Under the pieces are notes generated by a model. That model was given only the letters and a program-made list of their open reading frames with translations. It was not told the origin of the DNA and ran no database searches. Positions 17,600 to 26,419 of a DNA stretch of 64,000 bases are shown in pieces. Each line of letters opens with the position of its first letter. Within the stretch, counting starts at the first letter, position 1. The DNA lies in assembly GCA_039033415.1 (NCBI GenBank), contig JBCCCR010000008.1, positions 62,001 to 126,000 on the forward strand. Direction: 5' to 3'. Source of the DNA: Pseudomonadota bacterium. Its GTDB lineage: Bacteria; Pseudomonadota; Gammaproteobacteria; Xanthomonadales; SZUA-38. The translations under genes were made by a program, and so were the position numbers.

Positions 17600-19053
17600 G
17601 CTGAGCCTGCTTCGGGTGCAGCCTTGGGCTTGCGTCGACGCCGCCTGCGGCGACGTGGCTTGGGGGAATCGCCGCCACCGTCGTCACTCTTCGCGGCAGT
17701 CTCACCACCCTCGCCACCACCGGAGCCTCCCTCGGCGCTGGCGCGCGGGCCGCGCCCACCTGAACCCCCTCGCCGACCGCCGCCGGAGCTTCCGCCGCGA
17801 GGCCGGCCGCCACCGCGGCTGGGGCGACCCCCACGGCCATCTCGCGGGCGACGGGGCCTGGGCGCGGGCGGGTTGAGCTGCACCAGCAGCTCGGGATCAA
17901 CACTCTCTACCGGAATGGACGCTTCGATATACGCTTCGATATCAGGCAGCGAGAAGGCGAAATCCTCACAGGCAAAGCTGATCGCGTCACCCTTGGAACC
18001 CAGCCTGGCGGTTCGCCCGATGCGATGCACGTAGTCCTCAGCGTCATGAGGCAGGTCAAAATTGAACACGTGGCTGACTTCGGGGATGTGCAGACCCCGG
18101 GCGGCGACGTCCGTAGCCACCAGAATGCCGATCTCACCTTCGTGGAACTTGGCCAGGAGCGTTTGCCGCTTGTTCTGCCGGACGTCGCCCGACAGCACTT
18201 CGGAAACAAAACCGTTGGTTTTCAGAAACGCGTTGACCTTTTCTGTCGCGGCTTTGGTGTTGCAGAACACCATGGTTCGATAAGGCTCGATTTGCTTCAG
18301 CAGGCCCACCAGCAGCGGTATCTTTTCGCTGTTCGCGGGGAAATACACCGTCTGAGTCACGCGGTCAGCGGTGATCTGCTCGGCTTCCACGTCCACCCGC
18401 TCCGGGCTGTTCATGTGTTCGTAGGCCAGCTCGGTGACGCGGTAGGAGAGGGTGGCCGAAAACAGCATGTTCAGCCGATCTTCCGGTGCCGGCATCCGAC
18501 GCAGCAGGTAGCGGATGTCCTTAATGAAGCCCAGGTCGAACATGCGGTCCGCCTCATCGAGCACCAGAACCTCAATATGACGGAGGTTGAACACCTTCTG
18601 CTTGAAGTAATCGATGATGCGTCCCGGCGTACCGATCAGGACGTCAACGCCGTCTAAAAGAGTTGCGCGCTGCTTTTCGTAGTCGATACCGCCGTAGGCG
18701 AGCGCTAGCTTAAGCCCGGTGTGCGCGCCGAGGACCTCCGCGTCCTTGTGGATCTGGATCGCCAGCTCCCGCGTCGGCGCTAAGATAATCGCGCGGGGGT
18801 TGTTGGCCCGGCGCTCGGGGTCTTTCGGCTGGGTGGTCAGGAGGCGCTGAAACGCGGCCACCAGAAACGCACCCGTCTTGCCGGTTCCGGTTTGACCCTG
18901 GCCGGCCACGTCTTTTCCCTCCAGCGCGAGCGGCAGGCTCTGCGCCTGGATCGGCGTACACATCTCGAAACCCGCATCGCGCAAGCCGGCGCTGATCTCG
19001 GGGACGAGATCAAATTGATCGTAGCGAACGTCAGAAAAAGTCGGTTTTGACAT
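17596..19053 (-). CDS. rhlB: DEAD-box RNA helicase RhlB
   Basis: A 485-residue ATP-dependent RNA helicase. The ATG at 19053 ([16 protein letters not shown]) is chosen; the open frame runs on to 19224, but that part is not family-like. It has the Q motif ([16 protein letters not shown]), motif [10 protein letters not shown] (53-61), DEAD ([14 protein letters not shown]), SAT and HRIGRTAR. The C-terminal 100 residues are an RGG/Gly-Arg tail ending in a run of Arg and Lys, longer than in E. coli RhlB (421 aa), and probably bind RNA or the degradosome. It is divergent from trxA, and rhlB-trxA-rho is the conserved gammaproteobacterial order, which supports the assignment over other DEAD helicases. 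Confidence 0.93.
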   Translation of the reverse strand: MSKPTFSDVRYDQFDLVPEISAGLRDAGFEMCTPIQAQSLPLALEGKDVAGQGQTGTGKTGAFLVAAFQRLLTTQPKDPERRANNPRAIILAPTRELAIQIHKDAEVLGAHTGLKLALAYGGIDYEKQRATLLDGVDVLIGTPGRIIDYFKQKVFNLRHIEVLVLDEADRMFDLGFIKDIRYLLRRMPAPEDRLNMLFSATLSYRVTELAYEHMNSPERVDVEAEQITADRVTQTVYFPANSEKIPLLVGLLKQIEPYRTMVFCNTKAATEKVNAFLKTNGFVSEVLSGDVRQNKRQTLLAKFHEGEIGILVATDVAARGLHIPEVSHVFNFDLPHDAEDYVHRIGRTARLGSKGDAISFACEDFAFSLPDIEAYIEASIPVESVDPELLVQLNPPAPRPRRPRDGRGGRPSRGGGRPRGGSSGGGRRGGSGGRGPRASAEGGSGGGEGGETAAKSDDGGGDSPKPRRRRRRRRKPKAAPEAGSA

Positions 19054-19253
19054 GGGGCGGGAAGACCAGCGTTGATGGCTTGATTTGCTTTTCTGCTTCG
19101 GCTCCAATGCCTGAAGGCCAGCAAAACGACAGAGCCGGGAGGGCGGCAGACGCCGCGAAGCCCTGCAGTTTAGCGGATATGGTTGAATCCGCAAGCAAAA
19201 ACCCCAACCTACTGACAGCGGCAAAAGCGCCGGCGAAAGACGAGGAGACAGAA

Positions 19254-19583
19254 GTGAGCGAGCGAATTATTCACACCAGCGACGAAGAGTTTGAGGCCCA
19301 GGTCCTGAAGGCGGACGGCCCGGTGCTGGTCGATTTCTGGGCCGAATGGTGCGGCCCGTGCAAAATGATTGCGCCGGTCCTGGATCAGGTCGCCGAGGAA
19401 TATGGTGACAAGATTACGGTAGCCAAGATGGACGTCGATACCAACAAGCAGACGGCCATGAAGTTCAACGTCCGGAGCATCCCCACCCTGATGATCTTTA
19501 AGGACGGCGAGCTCCACGACACGAAGCTCGGCGCCATGAGCAAAGGCCAGCTGACCGAATTTATCGACGGCGCGATCGCCTGA
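19254..19583 (+). CDS. trxA: Thioredoxin 1
   Basis: A 109-residue cytoplasmic dithiol-disulfide oxidoreductase with active site [10 protein letters not shown] and the cis-Pro loop [13 protein letters not shown]. The frame is open from 19047, but the GTG at 19254, preceded by GAGGAG at 6-11 nt, gives the standard length and the usual start ([12 protein letters not shown]). It lies between rhlB and rho as in E. coli. A T-run hairpin 55 bp downstream (19638-19667) should end its transcript before rho. Confidence 0.96.
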   Translation: MSERIIHTSDEEFEAQVLKADGPVLVDFWAEWCGPCKMIAPVLDQVAEEYGDKITVAKMDVDTNKQTAMKFNVRSIPTLMIFKDGELHDTKLGAMSKGQLTEFIDGAIA

Positions 19584-19637
19584 TCCATCGCCGCGATTCG
19601 GCGACAAACAATTGGCCTCGACCGCTGGGACTCCGGC

Positions 19638-19667
19638 GGTCGGCGGCTTAGCCAACCGACCTTTTTT
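19638..19667 (+). terminator. Intrinsic terminator after trxA
   Basis: The stem GGTCGG (19638-19643) pairs with CCGACC (19656-19661), with an inner GGC/GCC pairing, and is followed directly by six T (19662-19667). It is a classic intrinsic terminator in the right place and direction for trxA. Confidence 0.8.
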
Positions 19668-19941
19668 ACCAAACGACCCCATCGCCGAACGGGCCGAAGG
19701 CCGCGTCAGCACTGGATTCTTGTCGGCTTCCGGCACGCTTTACCCCCGCCGGGGTTCATGCTACTTTAAGCGCTGACGCAGCAGGCACCCCCTGCCGCTG
19801 CGCTTCCAACCCAGATTGATACTCAATTAATACTTAACATCTTCGGGCCACACCCGACGTAATCCTTAACGATATTTGCCCGTGGCCGGGCATCAGCATC
19901 AACGCGCGGGACCTTAAGTCCCCAAAAAGGCTATCCGCCCT
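19668..19941 (+). other. rho leader region
   Basis: The trxA-rho gap totals 358 bp. After the trxA terminator the remaining 274 bp contain no ORF and include an AT-rich stretch around 19810-19870 (AATTAATACTTAACATC) that could hold the rho promoter. In E. coli rho is autoregulated by termination in a leader of similar size, so a Rho-responsive leader is plausible. No specific attenuator hairpin was identified. Confidence 0.35.
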
Positions 19942-21198
19942 ATGAATCTCACCGAATTAAAAACAAAATCTGCCACCGAGCTGGTTGGCATTGCCAAGGA
20001 CATGGGGACGGAAAACCTGACCCGCGCGCGCAAACAGGATTTGATCTTTTCGATTCTGAAAGCGCACGCCAAAAGCGGCGAGTCGATCTACGGTGACGGG
20101 GTGCTGGAAATTCTCCAGGATGGCTTCGGCTTTCTGCGGTCGGCGGACTGCTCTTACCTGGCGGGCCCCGACGATATCTACGTCTCGCCGAGCCAGATCC
20201 GACGCTTCGGCCTGCGCACCGGCGACAACGTGGCGGGCAAGATTCGCCCCCCCAAAGACGGCGAACGCTACTTTGCGCTGCTCAAGGTACAGGAAATCAA
20301 CTTTGAGCCGCCGGAGGCCGCTCGCGGCAAGGTGCTGTTTGAAAACCTGACGCCGCTGTTTCCGCGCGAACCGCTCGCGCTGGAGCGAGGCAACGGCAGC
20401 ACGGAGGATCTGACGGCTCGCATCATCGACATGGTGTCGCCCATTGGCAAAGGCCAGCGCGGTCTTGTGGTTTCTCCTCCCAAGGCCGGCAAAACGATGA
20501 TGCTGCTGAACATCGCGCAGTCGATTGTCGCCAACGCGCCGGATTCCAAGCTGATTATTCTGCTGATCGACGAGCGGCCCGAGGAGGTGACCGAGATGGC
20601 CCGCGCGGTGGATGCGGAGGTGCTGTCCTCCACCTTTGACGAGCCCGCGTCACGCCACGTGCAGGTCGCCGAGATGGTGATCGAGCGGGCCAAGCGTCTG
20701 GTCGAACACAAACAGGACGTGATCATCCTCCTGGATTCCATCACCCGCCTGGCGCGCGCTTACAACACCGTTGTGCCGTCGTCAGGCAAGGTGCTGACCG
20801 GTGGTGTGGACGCCAACGCGCTGCAGAAGCCCAAGCGTTTTTTTGGCGCAGCCCGCAACATCGAAGAGGGTGGTTCGCTGACCATCCTGGCGACGGCCCT
20901 GGTCGATACCGGCTCCAAGATGGATGAGGTGATCTACGAGGAGTTCAAAGGCACCGGCAACATGGAGGTGCACCTCGATCGGCGCATCGCGGAGAAGCGT
21001 ATCTACCCGGCGATCAACATCAATCGCTCTGGAACCCGGAAAGAAGAGCTGCTGGTCGAAGCGGACGTGCTGCAGAAAACCTGGATCCTGCGCAAGCTGA
21101 TCCATCCGATGGACGAGCTGGCGGCCATCGAGTTTATGCTCGATAAGCTCAAGGCGACCAAAACCAACAACCAGTTCTTCGATTCGATGAAGCGCTGA
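19942..21198 (+). CDS. rho: Transcription termination factor Rho
   Basis: A 418-residue hexameric RNA-dependent ATPase that terminates transcription. It has an N-terminal Rho_N helical domain ([20 protein letters not shown]), a cold-shock-like RNA-binding domain with GFGFLRS (about 56-62), Walker [11 protein letters not shown], Walker [17 protein letters not shown] and the Q/R-loop region [11 protein letters not shown]. Length is equal to E. coli Rho (419). AAAAGG precedes the ATG by about 13 nt. It is convergent with parB. Confidence 0.98.
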   Translation: MNLTELKTKSATELVGIAKDMGTENLTRARKQDLIFSILKAHAKSGESIYGDGVLEILQDGFGFLRSADCSYLAGPDDIYVSPSQIRRFGLRTGDNVAGKIRPPKDGERYFALLKVQEINFEPPEAARGKVLFENLTPLFPREPLALERGNGSTEDLTARIIDMVSPIGKGQRGLVVSPPKAGKTMMLLNIAQSIVANAPDSKLIILLIDERPEEVTEMARAVDAEVLSSTFDEPASRHVQVAEMVIERAKRLVEHKQDVIILLDSITRLARAYNTVVPSSGKVLTGGVDANALQKPKRFFGAARNIEEGGSLTILATALVDTGSKMDEVIYEEFKGTGNMEVHLDRRIAEKRIYPAININRSGTRKEELLVEADVLQKTWILRKLIHPMDELAAIEFMLDKLKATKTNNQFFDSMKR

Positions 21199-21215
21199 GG
21201 GGCGTCCGTCCGTCA

Positions 21216-21241
21216 GCCCGCCGTCGCGCGGGCGGCTATTT
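21216..21241. terminator. Hairpin between rho and parB
   Basis: GCCCGC (21216-21221) pairs with GCGGGC (21228-21233) in the 37-bp gap between two convergent genes. It is followed by CTATTTGA on the plus strand, so the U-tract is weak. It is probably a bidirectional terminator. Confidence 0.45.
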
Positions 21242-22105
21242 GATCCGCGCTAAGATCCCGTCCAGCTCGTCGAGCGAGTTGTAGCTCACCACCAGCTGTC
21301 CTTTGCCGCTGGCGCTGTGCTTGAGCTGCACCTTTGCGGCCAGCCGATCGCCGAGGTCAGTCTCGAGCTGCTGGATGTTTGGGTCCTTGGCGGCCGCCGG
21401 CTTGCTCGCACTTGAATCCCCCTGCAGCCAGCGCTTCACCAGCGCTTCAGTCTCGCGCACCGACAATCCCTTCAGCGCCACCTGCCGTGCCGCCTGAGCC
21501 TGCTCGGCGCCGGTCAGACCCAGCAAGGCCCGCGCGTGGCCCATCTCCAGGGAACCGGACTCAACCAGCTTTTTGACCGCCGCCTCCAGCTCCTGGAGCC
21601 GCAGCAGATTGGACACGGCCGCGCGGGAACGGCCCACCGCGCGGGCTGCCGCTTCGTGGGTAAGCTCAAACTCGTCGATCAGACGCTTCAGCGCCGCCGA
21701 CTCTTCGAGTGGATTCAGGTCCTCGCGCTGGATGTTTTCGATCAGCGCCATGGCCACCGTCGCCTGGTCGGACACCTCGCGCACGAGAACCGGTACCTCA
21801 GCGAGGCCGGCCAGCTGCGCAGCGCGCCAGCGCCGCTCGCCGGCGATGATTTCGTATTTGCCGGCGCCGATCGTGCGAACCACAATCGGCTGGACCATGC
21901 CCTGTGCGGCAATGGAGTCGGCGAGCTCCGTCAGCTTCGCCTCGTCCATGCCGGTGCGCGGCTGATATTTCCCGGGCTGCAGCAGTTCGACGGCCAGCTC
22001 GCGATAGGTGCCCTCCGGCTCTGATGTCGGCGCGCCTGCGCTGCCGGCTGACTCACCCAGCAGCGCGTTGAGGCCCTTGCCGAGCCCGCGTCGCTTGGCG
22101 TTCAT
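21236..22105 (-). CDS. parB: Chromosome partitioning protein ParB
   Basis: A 289-residue centromere-binding CTPase. The N-terminal box starts MNAKRRGLGKGLNALLG, with an Arg-rich ParA-activating end. The ParB/Srx fold contains the CTP-binding block GERRWRAAQLAGL, then a helix-turn-helix ([22 protein letters not shown]) and a C-terminal dimerisation domain. Targets are parS sites, and two canonical ones lie in recF at 43690 and 44308. The start overlaps the end of parA by 4 nt, so the two are coupled. Confidence 0.97.
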   Translation of the reverse strand: MNAKRRGLGKGLNALLGESAGSAGAPTSEPEGTYRELAVELLQPGKYQPRTGMDEAKLTELADSIAAQGMVQPIVVRTIGAGKYEIIAGERRWRAAQLAGLAEVPVLVREVSDQATVAMALIENIQREDLNPLEESAALKRLIDEFELTHEAAARAVGRSRAAVSNLLRLQELEAAVKKLVESGSLEMGHARALLGLTGAEQAQAARQVALKGLSVRETEALVKRWLQGDSSASKPAAAKDPNIQQLETDLGDRLAAKVQLKHSASGKGQLVVSYNSLDELDGILARIK

Positions 22106-22893
22106 GGTGCCACCCGTCGGTCGCTGCCGAGCGCTTCCCGGCGCACCAGTTCTCCGGCCAGCCTGAGGTAAGCCTGGGCACCCCGGCTGCCCGGGTCATA
22201 GGTGATCACCGGCTGACCAAAGCTGGGGGACTCGGCGATTCGCACGTTGCGAGGGATAACCGTCATATAAACTTTGGCTCCAAAATGCTGCACCAGCTGG
22301 TTGGATACTTCGGTAGATAGGTTGTTGCGCACATCAAACATGGTGCGCAGCAGGCCTTCGATTCTTAGGCCCGGATTCACCGCCTCGCGGATTTGTTCGA
22401 TGGTGTCGAGGAGCGACTTCAGTCCCTCCAGCGCAAAATACTCACACTGGATGGGTATCAGGACCCCATCAGCTGCGGTCAGCGCATTGACCGTCAGCAT
22501 GCTGAGGCTCGGGGGACAGTCGACCAGCACCTCGTCGTACTGATCCTGGATGGGCTCCAGCGCTCGCTTCAGCTGCGCCTCACGCGCCAGCTTGTCCATC
22601 AGCCGAACCTCAGCGGCGGTGAGCGCGGTGTTGCCTGGCAGCAGATCGAACTTGAAATCCGGCAGGCTGTGGCGGGCCTCCACAATTGAGGTTTCGCCGA
22701 GCAGCACCTCGCCCGTAGTCAGGCTCTGAGCGCGGGCGTCGACGCCGCAACCCATTGTGGCGTTGCCCTGCGGATCCAGGTCCACCAGCAACACCCGGCG
22801 ACCCCGATCGGCGAGCGCATAGGCGAGATTGACGCAGGTGGTGGTCTTGCCCACCCCGCCCTTCTGGTTGGTTACCGCGATCACTCGGGCCAC
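22102..22893 (-). CDS. parA: Chromosome partitioning ATPase ParA (Soj)
   Basis: A 263-residue deviant Walker A ATPase: KGGVGKTT (11-18), LLVDLDPQGNATMG and DEVLVDCPPSLSML. It binds nucleoid DNA with ATP and moves ParB-parS complexes. The size and short N-terminus (no HTH) mark it as a chromosomal type Ib/Soj-like ParA rather than a plasmid ParA. It sits between rsmG (13-nt overlap) and parB (4-nt overlap), the classical rsmG-parA-parB operon. The usual mnmG neighbour is absent here, and mnmE is instead next to yidC. Confidence 0.97.
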   Translation of the reverse strand: MARVIAVTNQKGGVGKTTTCVNLAYALADRGRRVLLVDLDPQGNATMGCGVDARAQSLTTGEVLLGETSIVEARHSLPDFKFDLLPGNTALTAAEVRLMDKLAREAQLKRALEPIQDQYDEVLVDCPPSLSMLTVNALTAADGVLIPIQCEYFALEGLKSLLDTIEQIREAVNPGLRIEGLLRTMFDVRNNLSTEVSNQLVQHFGAKVYMTVIPRNVRIAESPSFGQPVITYDPGSRGAQAYLRLAGELVRREALGSDRRVAP

Positions 22894-23531
22894 GCAGCGG
22901 CCTCCGGCGTTTTCTCAACAATGCTCAGTTTACGCACTCCTTCACTGCCCGGCACGGAAAGGGTCACCGTTTCCCGCAGCCTGAAGCCTTCGATCACCGC
23001 CTCTTTGGCTTGATTGGGGCCCTGCATGGCGAGGACCTGACCGCCGCTGCGTAGCAGATGGCCCGTCAGCGCGAGCAGCCGATCCATCGGCGCAAACGCC
23101 CGGGCCAGGACGCCATCGTAAGGCGTCGATGGCTGGTGCTGCTCAACCCGCATCTCCAGCACGGTCACGTTCGGCAGTCGCAGCGTTCGCGCCGCGTGAC
23201 GCATGAAGCGCGCTTTCTTGCCGGCGCTGTCAAGCAGCCAAAACTGCCGCTCCGGCTGCACCACGGCCAAAGGTATCCCAGGCAGGCCCGCGCCGGCGCC
23301 GACGTCAATCCAGCGGGACCCGGCAAGATACGGATGAATCGACAGGGCGTCCAGTACGTGCCGCCCCAGCATCGCCTCGCGGGATCGCACCGCCGTTAGG
23401 TTATAGGTCTGATTCCAGCGGTTGAGCTCGTCCAGGTAACGCAGCAGCAATTGAACCTGCGGTGGGCCTACGGCCAGATCGAGCGCCGCCAGCCCCGATT
23501 CCAGGTCCGTTGTCAGATCAGTGGGTTTCAT
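22881..23531 (-). CDS. rsmG: 16S rRNA (guanine527-N7)-methyltransferase RsmG
   Basis: A 216-residue SAM-dependent methyltransferase that modifies G527 in the 530 loop of 16S rRNA. Motif I is WIDVGAGAGLPGIPLAV, preceded by the conserved WNQTYNLTAVRSREAMLGRHVLDAL and followed by LLDSAGKKARFMRHAA and VLARAFAPMDRLL. Length is normal. Its stop overlaps the parA start by 13 nt. It is divergent from the DUF945 gene. Confidence 0.96.
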   Translation of the reverse strand: MKPTDLTTDLESGLAALDLAVGPPQVQLLLRYLDELNRWNQTYNLTAVRSREAMLGRHVLDALSIHPYLAGSRWIDVGAGAGLPGIPLAVVQPERQFWLLDSAGKKARFMRHAARTLRLPNVTVLEMRVEQHQPSTPYDGVLARAFAPMDRLLALTGHLLRSGGQVLAMQGPNQAKEAVIEGFRLRETVTLSVPGSEGVRKLSIVEKTPEAAAWPE

Positions 23532-23680
23532 CCAGGCGGGAAAACGCTTTAGCCCGGCAGTATCTTTGCTCGGTCTCCGGGAATCAAGCGCTGATCAGAA
23601 CGTACAAACCCCGAAGCCCTCGGGCCAGCGCTTTGTCGAGTCACCCACCCGCCGGGACCTTCCCCTGCTACCATCGCGGC

Positions 23681-24886
23681 ATGAAGCTGACCCGAACTCT
23701 CGCGCTTCGATGGCTTGGCGCGCTGCTGACGCTATGGCTGCTCCTGGGGCTGCTCAGTCCCGGCCTGATCGGGCTGTGGCTCGAGCGCCACGCCGGCGGC
23801 ATGATCGCGGGGATCGATCAACAGTTTGGGCAATACGAGATCCACGCGACAGCGCTGCAGCGGCGCTGGTTTTCCAGCCAAACGACCATCAGCGTTGCGA
23901 GCACCGAGGGGCGCGCGTTGTTTGACTATCCACTGACGCTCCAGCACGGCTATCTGACTTTGAAGCCAGCATGGCTGCAGGCGGACGGCGCGCTGGTCGG
24001 GGCTGAAGGTGCCGCGCTCGGGAGCCTAAGCTGGCGCCTCAGCCTGCTCGGTACCGCAGAGGCATCTCTCACGCTGCTGCCGGCCAGCGGTATCAACGGG
24101 GCGCTGGATCTGAGCTACGAGCTGCGAAACGGCAGCTGGTTGCTCTCGAGTCCCGGCATTTCCGGGCCAGGCTTTGAGCGCGTCGTGGGTCGGCTGGAGA
24201 TCGCCGCGGACAAGGGTGACGCGGTGCTGAGGGTGCAGGCGGATCGCTTCACCGGTCAGGGCTGGTCGCTGAGCGGCGTGTCGCTGGACGGCGACGCGCG
24301 GACGGCAGCCGAAGCCGAAACGCGCGAAACGTTGGTCGGGCTTGAGCTCGCCCTCGCGGGGGCCGGGTATCAGCAGGACGGGCTGTCACCCTTCGGCGCG
24401 TGCCGCTGGGAGGTTGCACTGAGTCGGCTGTCGCTCCCGCTGCTGATCAAGGCGCTGGAATTGCGGGACACCCAGTCGGCGCTGGCGCTGCTGCCGCCGC
24501 TGCTGGAATGGGAGCCGGGTATTCCACGCGTGAACCTGGCGATGAACCACCCCGAGCTGGGCCAGGCGCGTTTTTCGGGTTCCGCCTCGCTGACCCAACC
24601 ACCCCCGGCTGGCTTCCTGCTCCGCCCCCAGACGCTGATGCCCGTGCTGGTTGCGGAGGTCGAAGGCGTAATCGCCGAGCCGCTGGCGGTAGGGATGACT
24701 CGCGCAAACTTTCTCCGCGCCGGCTACCCGCAGGCGCAGGCTACCGGCTATGCGTCGGAGCAGTGGAACGCGCTGGTGCGCGACGGCTGGCTGGAGCGGC
24801 AGGGTGAAGAACTCAAGAGCCGTTTGGAGCTGGGTGATGGCGAGCTGCTCGCCAACGGCCTGATCAAGCGACGCTGGTCGGGCTGA
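23681..24886 (+). CDS. DUF945 (YdgA-like) membrane-anchored protein
   Basis: A 401-residue protein with one N-terminal membrane anchor (residues 5-30) and a large periplasmic part. The block GQYEIHATALQRRWFSSQTTI matches the start of DUF945/YdgA proteins, which have long beta-strand repeats and no assigned function. The ATG at 23681 is chosen since it begins the membrane anchor; the frame is open 73 codons further upstream without family features. The 3' end overlaps the convergent ABC ATPase gene by 23 bp. Confidence 0.75.
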   Translation: MKLTRTLALRWLGALLTLWLLLGLLSPGLIGLWLERHAGGMIAGIDQQFGQYEIHATALQRRWFSSQTTISVASTEGRALFDYPLTLQHGYLTLKPAWLQADGALVGAEGAALGSLSWRLSLLGTAEASLTLLPASGINGALDLSYELRNGSWLLSSPGISGPGFERVVGRLEIAADKGDAVLRVQADRFTGQGWSLSGVSLDGDARTAAEAETRETLVGLELALAGAGYQQDGLSPFGACRWEVALSRLSLPLLIKALELRDTQSALALLPPLLEWEPGIPRVNLAMNHPELGQARFSGSASLTQPPPAGFLLRPQTLMPVLVAEVEGVIAEPLAVGMTRANFLRAGYPQAQATGYASEQWNALVRDGWLERQGEELKSRLELGDGELLANGLIKRRWSG

Positions 24887-26348
24887 GCAGGGGCAACACT
24901 TCCGCCACAGGACCCGCTTTGACAACCTTTCCGGCCTCGAGCAGCACCACGTGCTCAGCCACCTGGCTGAGCCGATCCGTATCGTGCGTGATCATCAGCA
25001 TCGAGAAGCCCCGCGCGCGCTGTAGACCCCTAAGCAGCTCGAGCAGCGCGGCCCGCACCGGAATATCCAGGGCGCTGAATGCTTCATCGAGCACCAGCAG
25101 CGCAGGCTTGACCGCCAGCGAGCGGGCCAGCGCCACGCGCTGGCGCTGACCGCCGGACAGCTGATGTGGATAGCGATCGAGAAACGACGCATCCAGACCG
25201 ACATCGCTGAGCAGGTTACCGGCCTGGGCGGCGGCTTCACCCACCTGCGCCAGCGATTCCGCCAGGACCTGGCGAACGCGGCGACGCGGGTTCAGGCTGG
25301 CGAACGTATCCTGCAGCACCAGCTGCATCGGCAGCCGCTCCGGTCCCCAACGAGGCCCCATCACCTGACCGTTCAGTCGCACCGTGCCCTGCGCTGGCGT
25401 CAGCAGGCCCATCACCGTTCGGGCCAGCGTCGACTTGCCGCTGCCGGATTCGCCGACCACGGCGGTCGTTGAACCCGCGGCCAGCTCCAGCGAGACCTCG
25501 TCGAGCGCGCGACCTCCCGCGGCGCCGGGAAAAGCCACGGTGAGCCCGTCCAGCGCCAGCCGCGGTGGATCCGCTGAATCAGGCGGTGGCGCGGCCGGCT
25601 CGGCCATTGGCTGCGGCGAGTCACCCGATGCCTCGGCATCCGCTGGGTCTGTTCCACTCGGGCGCGTGAGGTGCAACAACCGCAGCCCCAGGTGTTCCAT
25701 CAGCGGCAGGTCGTGCGTGATCAGCAGCACCGCCATGTTTCGCTGGGTCGCCAGCTTCATCATCAGCGCCATAACCTCGCGGGTCGTTCGACCATCCAGC
25801 GCCGCGGTTGGCTCATCGGCCAGCAGCAGCGCCGGTTCCAGCGCCAGCGCCAGCCCCAGGGCAACGCGCTGACACTGCCCGCCGGAGAGCTCGTGAGGAT
25901 AGGCTCGCAGCCAGCGGCGCTCGTCGCCGAGCTCAAGCTCGCTGAGAATGTGGCGAGCGCGATCAGCGCTCAGGCCAAGCTGACGAAACTGCCGTCCGAT
26001 CCGCAGCACCGGGTTAAGCGCCACCGCAGGGTCCTGCGACAGACCGGTGATGTGGCGACCCCGCAGCGCCAGCCAGCGTTTTTCGGGCAGGCCCACCAGC
26101 TCCTCGCCGTCAAAGCGGCAGCTGCCCTGCACCCGGGCACTCGCCGGCAGCATCCCCAGAAGGGTCCGGCCCAGCGTGGTCTTGCCACAGCCCGACGGAC
26201 CGCAGATCGCCAGCAGCTGGCCTCGATCCAGCGACAGCGATGCCAGGCTGAGCGCGGGAGGGGTGCCCGCCGGCGCGCCCGGTGACAGATAGTCCACCGA
26301 GAGTTGCTCGATTTGAAGCAGGGGATTGGTCATGTTCTGAGCCGACAT
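24864..26348 (-). CDS. Double ABC ATPase of peptide/nickel uptake type (YejF-like)
   Basis: Two complete nucleotide-binding domains in one chain: Walker A GPSGCGKTT with signature LSGGQCQRVALGLAL in the first, and GESGSGKST with LSGGQRQRVALARSL in the second, joined by a Pro/Ala/Ser-rich linker. This is the arrangement of YejF and of fused OppDF/DppDF-type importers. The start is taken as ATG 26348 (494 aa); ATG 26333 is equally possible, and a further upstream start at 26405 is unlikely. No permease or binding-protein gene is adjacent, so the membrane partners must lie elsewhere. It is divergent from gshA. Confidence 0.88.
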   Translation of the reverse strand: MSAQNMTNPLLQIEQLSVDYLSPGAPAGTPPALSLASLSLDRGQLLAICGPSGCGKTTLGRTLLGMLPASARVQGSCRFDGEELVGLPEKRWLALRGRHITGLSQDPAVALNPVLRIGRQFRQLGLSADRARHILSELELGDERRWLRAYPHELSGGQCQRVALGLALALEPALLLADEPTAALDGRTTREVMALMMKLATQRNMAVLLITHDLPLMEHLGLRLLHLTRPSGTDPADAEASGDSPQPMAEPAAPPPDSADPPRLALDGLTVAFPGAAGGRALDEVSLELAAGSTTAVVGESGSGKSTLARTVMGLLTPAQGTVRLNGQVMGPRWGPERLPMQLVLQDTFASLNPRRRVRQVLAESLAQVGEAAAQAGNLLSDVGLDASFLDRYPHQLSGGQRQRVALARSLAVKPALLVLDEAFSALDIPVRAALLELLRGLQRARGFSMLMITHDTDRLSQVAEHVVLLEAGKVVKAGPVAEVLPLLSPTSVA

Positions 26349-26419
26349 GATATTCCGAATCGGGATAACGGCGTAGAGCGATTGCTGATATGCTGCCGCC
26401 GGCAATAAGGCTGACCCCT

